Shown here: positions 20,846 through 23,541 of the stretch, in pieces
How positions within the stretch are numbered: the first letter of the stretch is position 1
How the letters are laid out: each line of letters opens with the position of its first letter
IMG/VR virus record: IMGVR_UViG_3300020202_000473
Span: 1-23,541 of that record
Source: a virus
Direction: 5' to 3' (one strand)
DNA length: 23,541 nt
Notes under the pieces: generated by a model
The model's database searches: none
What the model was told of the DNA's origin: nothing
The model's input: only the letters and a program-made list of their open reading frames with translations
Translations under genes and position numbers: made by a program

Positions 20846-20873
20846 AGTCTAACCCTAACTACTTGAATGTCAA
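20846..20873 (-). promoter_or_regulatory. Promoter of the lipoprotein moron
   Basis: On the minus strand TTGACA (plus 20873-20868), 16 bases, TAGACT (plus 20851-20846; 4/6). The start would be near 20839, about 20 bases before the ATG and just upstream of the GGAG ribosome site. Its -35 edge reaches the ribosome site of the plus-strand gene at 20885. Confidence 0.6.
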
Positions 20874-20884
20874 GGGGGCCAGCA

Positions 20885-21355
20885 ATGGCTGAAGCACCTA
20901 GCTCCTCAGGGTCCGGGTGGAAAATTGGCGGTACTGCCGTAGCGGGCGCTGGAAGCTCTGGCTTCTTCTCTGGCGTCCACGGCATGCTCATGGGCGGTAA
21001 GTACAAACGCGCCCAGAAGAAGTACATGAAGCGGGCGGCGAGGGCGCGGATCGACCAGGCGCATCGCGCCAAGGCTCAGTTTGAGGACGACTCCGCCTAC
21101 AAAGAGCAGATCCTTCAGCAGTCTCACTACGCCCGTGGCCTTGGTAACTCTAGCATCGCCCGCGAGGACACCGACCGCTTCCAGCGGGCCAAGCAGAGAG
21201 CCCTGGAGAATCTTCAGCAGGACATCGACTTGGCTGTGCGCGGCTACGACGTCCTCAAGAAGCAACTTCGCTTCCAGGCGTCCAACCAGTACATCCAGCT
21301 TTTTGACCAGCTTGTGGGCATCGCGGGAGGGGCGGTTGCCGCCGCCTACGGATAA
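20885..21355 (+). CDS. Probable internal virion or ejection protein, small
   Basis: 156 residues from ATG 20885, with AAGGGGG 7-13 bases upstream; ATG 20867 is in frame but has no ribosome site. Gly-rich hydrophobic N-terminus (GWKIGGTAVAGAGSSGFFSG), a long basic helical centre (KRAQKKYMKRAARARIDQAH), the segment ARGLGNSSIAREDTDRFQRA, and a hydrophobic Ala/Gly end (LVGIAGGAVAAAYG). Long-helix proteins with a GLGNSSI-like motif after the tail hub are common in podovirus internal-virion clusters; the place corresponds to P22 gp7/gp14. Assignment is by position and composition. Confidence 0.6.
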   Translation: MAEAPSSSGSGWKIGGTAVAGAGSSGFFSGVHGMLMGGKYKRAQKKYMKRAARARIDQAHRAKAQFEDDSAYKEQILQQSHYARGLGNSSIAREDTDRFQRAKQRALENLQQDIDLAVRGYDVLKKQLRFQASNQYIQLFDQLVGIAGGAVAAAYG

Positions 21356-21358
21356 ACA

Positions 21359-22993
21359 GTGGCCTACTTCAAAAACCTCTTCCCTGAGCTACAGGACGAC
21401 AGGCAGCAGATTCGCAAGCCTGCCGCTCCTGGCGGCCCAGTCCCTTACGAGCAGAGGGAACAGTACCCGTCGAACACGCAAGAGTTGTTCAGCGGGTATA
21501 GCCCTACGCCTGAGTCGCTCTCCCAGGACAACGCGAGAGCCGCTCAGATTAAGCCAGCTCCTCAGCAGGAAGGCCCGAACGTCAAGGCGGAGTACCAGAA
21601 GGCGGCCCAGGCCAAGCAACGGGGCTATAACGAGTCCCTAAAGCTGCTCACGGACGTAGACGCGGACATTGAGGCGACGAAGTTCGGGTCTGAGGGGATC
21701 GTCAACATCACCCCAAAAGACGAAAGCGACCTAAAGGGCGTTATTGAGAAAGTCGGCAAGAAGGCGGAACGACCGTCTAGGCTGGCGGACGACCTGCGCG
21801 TTATCGCTTCCCGGGCAACCGTTTCTCCAGCGTGGAGCCAGAAGCTCCTAAAGGCCGCGACGCTGTTGGACCAGGCGGACAAGGCCGACCAGTACATCGA
21901 GAACCTCAAGAAGCCTGGCGGGGTGCTTGCCTTAACCAAGCAGGAAGCCGCGCAAAGCGCTCAGCGCCTTCAGGGTGACATCCAGCGCCAGCAGCAGGGC
22001 TTGGAAGGGGCTGGCTCTCTCCGCATGCAGGAGCAGGCCCCAAATCTACAGCGCGACATGGCCCAGCAGCAGCGCCTTCAGGAGTTTGCCGGTGGGCAGC
22101 CCGCCGCTGGTGATGATGCCCCGGACTTCAACAGCGTCCTTGTAGCCAACGGCTGGACGAAGGGTGACTTCTTTAAGCGGGCGCTGGCCCTGCAAAGCAC
22201 GCTCGGGCTCAACATGTCCCAGCGCATCGCCCCAAGCGTGGCGGGCATGGCTATCGCAAGCATGTTGCGCGGGATGGGCTCCGCTGGGCAAGCCATCCTT
22301 GTGCAGATGGTCAAGGACTCCAAGCGTGGACAGCAGACGCCTGGGGGCGGGTCCGATCCCAATAGGAAGCCGGGCGCTTCCGAGATGCCTGATCCCTACG
22401 AAGCCAGGATCAGGGATCGGGAGATCCGCTTTGATGAGGCGTTCCGAGAGCTGAAGCAACTCAAGGCGTTCAACAGCATGTGGGACGTCGTCTTCTACGT
22501 CCTCTTCTCGCTCATGATGGGGCCTGGCCCAGCCGCGATCCTCTTCACCAACAAGGGCCGTCGCGGGCAGCTTGAGTTCGAGCTTGAGCAGTACAGGCAC
22601 GAGATTGAATCGCTATCTAGGCGCAGCGAATCTCACCAACGGATGCAGGAGAGCGCAAGGCGCTGGGCGGCCGACAATGACCTCGCGGAACGTCGCTTCT
22701 CGCATCAGGTGGAGAAGGACGAGTTCTACATGAACCTCCGCCAAAAGAACCCCGCTGGCAAGGACCCCGTTCTCGACAACCTCATGGGCGGCTACCGCAT
22801 GTGGCAGGACGTGGTGGAAGAGGCGGAGAAGGTCCTGAACAACGAATTCAGCTTCAATGAGGCGGAGATCAGAGCCGCCAGGCAGAAGCGCGACAGGGCT
22901 ATCCCCATGCGCGACCTCGCCCGAAACAACATTCTGAAATATCAGAGCCAGCAGCTCGCGAAAGCCCAGGGCGGCGGGGAGGTTAGCGAGTAG
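21359..22993 (+). CDS. Probable internal virion/DNA-ejection protein with membrane segment
   Basis: 544 residues from GTG 21359, three bases after the previous stop. The first 260 residues are Gln/Ala/Lys-rich and helical (KAEYQKAAQAKQRGYNESLK, AQSAQRLQGDIQRQQQGLEG). Residues about 274-320 (SQRIAPSVAGMAIASMLRGM, GSAGQAILVQMV) are amphipathic, and residues 374-397 (MWDVVFYVLFSLMMGPGPAA) are hydrophobic enough to span a membrane. The last 150 residues are charged coiled coil. Soluble-to-membrane proteins of this build in the P22 gp20/gp16 gene position form a conduit through the cell envelope during DNA entry. No enzyme domain is visible. Confidence 0.62.
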   Translation: MAYFKNLFPELQDDRQQIRKPAAPGGPVPYEQREQYPSNTQELFSGYSPTPESLSQDNARAAQIKPAPQQEGPNVKAEYQKAAQAKQRGYNESLKLLTDVDADIEATKFGSEGIVNITPKDESDLKGVIEKVGKKAERPSRLADDLRVIASRATVSPAWSQKLLKAATLLDQADKADQYIENLKKPGGVLALTKQEAAQSAQRLQGDIQRQQQGLEGAGSLRMQEQAPNLQRDMAQQQRLQEFAGGQPAAGDDAPDFNSVLVANGWTKGDFFKRALALQSTLGLNMSQRIAPSVAGMAIASMLRGMGSAGQAILVQMVKDSKRGQQTPGGGSDPNRKPGASEMPDPYEARIRDREIRFDEAFRELKQLKAFNSMWDVVFYVLFSLMMGPGPAAILFTNKGRRGQLEFELEQYRHEIESLSRRSESHQRMQESARRWAADNDLAERRFSHQVEKDEFYMNLRQKNPAGKDPVLDNLMGGYRMWQDVVEEAEKVLNNEFSFNEAEIRAARQKRDRAIPMRDLARNNILKYQSQQLAKAQGGGEVSE

Positions 22994-23541
22994 TGGCCCA
23001 GGAGAAGAAGCCGGAGAAGTTCACCATTCCTCTTCCCGAGGATGCTCCGGCTCCAGCTCCGCAGCAGGAAGCTCCAAAGAAGGCTTCTAGGCCGCTAACG
23101 ACTACAGGCTTCGCCCAGGATGCCCTCAACGACGCCTTTGATCTCTTGAAGGGCCTCTACCAGATCATCCCGAGCAGCGTAAAGTCGTACCAGCAGAACG
23201 TTCCGTACATCCTCAAGAACATTGACGCCCTGACACCTGGCATGGTGGGGAAGGCGGCGGCCGAGACAGCTAAAGGTATTGGCGAGTCCTTGGTTGCTGG
23301 CCCGAAAGAGCACGGTTGGGAATACCCGCTTCGTAGGCCAGTCTCCTTTACCCTCGATCTAGCAAGCGTGCTTACGCTCGGAGGCGGGACGGCGGCGAAG
23401 GTTGGGAGGCTAGCTGGCGGCACCATGAACGGGGCCGGGAAGGCGTCGGACCTCGTGCGGGCGGGCACCTACCTACAGGAGCTTCCCGGCAAGGTAGCCA
23501 GATCCGCCGTGGATAAGACGGTCCTTAAAGTGTCCGGTGGA
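22993..23541 (+). CDS. Probable large internal virion protein, N-terminal part (cut by window edge)
   Basis: GTG 22993 overlaps the last base of the previous TAG; GGCGGGGAGG is at 22972-22981. The frame stays open to the end, giving 183 residues. It starts MAQEKKPEKFTIPLPEDAPA, has a Pro/Ala linker, helices GFAQDALNDAFDLLKGLYQI and SYQQNVPYILKNIDALTPGM, and a segment EYPLRRPVSFTLDLASVLTL followed by Gly/Ala-rich GGGTAAKVGRLAGG. Such Gly-rich segments are frequent in long phage internal proteins. It continues the ejection-protein series; any enzymatic domain would lie outside the window. Confidence 0.65.
   Translation, partial: MAQEKKPEKFTIPLPEDAPAPAPQQEAPKKASRPLTTTGFAQDALNDAFDLLKGLYQIIPSSVKSYQQNVPYILKNIDALTPGMVGKAAAETAKGIGESLVAGPKEHGWEYPLRRPVSFTLDLASVLTLGGGTAAKVGRLAGGTMNGAGKASDLVRAGTYLQELPGKVARSAVDKTVLKVSGG

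Noticed and set aside
20470-20892. Plus-strand 140-codon ORF starting with TTG in the gap after the tail hub gene
   Set aside because: It has a TTG start, no good ribosome site, and an unstructured-looking product. The opposite strand carries promoter, ribosome site and a lipoprotein signal, so the plus ORF is best read as the complement of that gene.

Overview
The window is a piece of a tailed double-stranded DNA phage (or prophage) genome, GC-rich in most of its length. Its packaging and virion genes run small terminase candidate, large terminase, portal, scaffold, major capsid protein, adaptor, beta-propeller tail protein, then two or three large helical virion proteins. That is the gene order of P22-like short-tailed phages (terS-terL-portal-scaffold-coat-gp4-gp10-ejection proteins), and no tape-measure, tail-tube or sheath gene is seen in the window. 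Consensus-like sigma70 promoters and a phage-encoded lipoprotein with a lipobox point to a bacterial host, probably Gram-negative. The species cannot be named from the sequence.

Layout. (1) 1-967 is a control region. A leftward gene (cut by the window edge) has a near-perfect sigma70 promoter. A small ribbon-helix-helix/AT-hook protein is encoded rightwards. A 480-base intergenic stretch follows, with two promoters that each carry a 10-bp palindrome in the spacer, a 26-codon ORF, a strong hairpin and short direct repeats. (2) 968-8036 is a tightly overlapping sugar operon: a PseB-type NDP-sugar dehydratase, a small membrane protein, a NeuB/PseI-type nonulosonate synthase without its usual C-terminal domain, an 85-aa unknown, a DegT/PseC-type PLP aminotransferase, an SpsF/PseF-type cytidylyltransferase, a GNAT acetyltransferase (PseH position), an HNH endonuclease, a Gfo/Idh/MocA oxidoreductase, a DUF115/Maf-type protein (the family that moves nonulosonic acids onto flagellin), and a membrane protein that overlaps the Maf gene by 124 bases. 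(3) 8033-10052 is packaging, with its own candidate promoter and a structured leader. (4) 10042-17010 is the head module: zinc-ribbon proteins, portal, several small proteins, a GT2 glycosyltransferase, scaffold and major capsid protein. (5) 17124-20468 holds a probable decoration protein flanked by two hairpins, an unknown beta-rich protein, an adaptor with an inserted domain, and a P22 gp10-like propeller. (6) 20482-20873 is a minus-strand lipoprotein moron with its own promoter. (7) 20885-23541 holds probable internal virion/DNA-ejection proteins, the last cut by the window edge.

The main biological reading: this phage carries most of a pseudaminic/legionaminic-like (nonulosonic acid) CMP-sugar pathway, ending in a Maf-like transferase, directly in front of its packaging genes, with a second glycosyltransferase inside the head module. 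No UDP-sugar hydrolase (PseG) is present. Possible targets are virion proteins, host flagellin or another host surface structure; the sequence does not decide between them. The lipoprotein moron is a candidate superinfection-exclusion or host-modifying factor.
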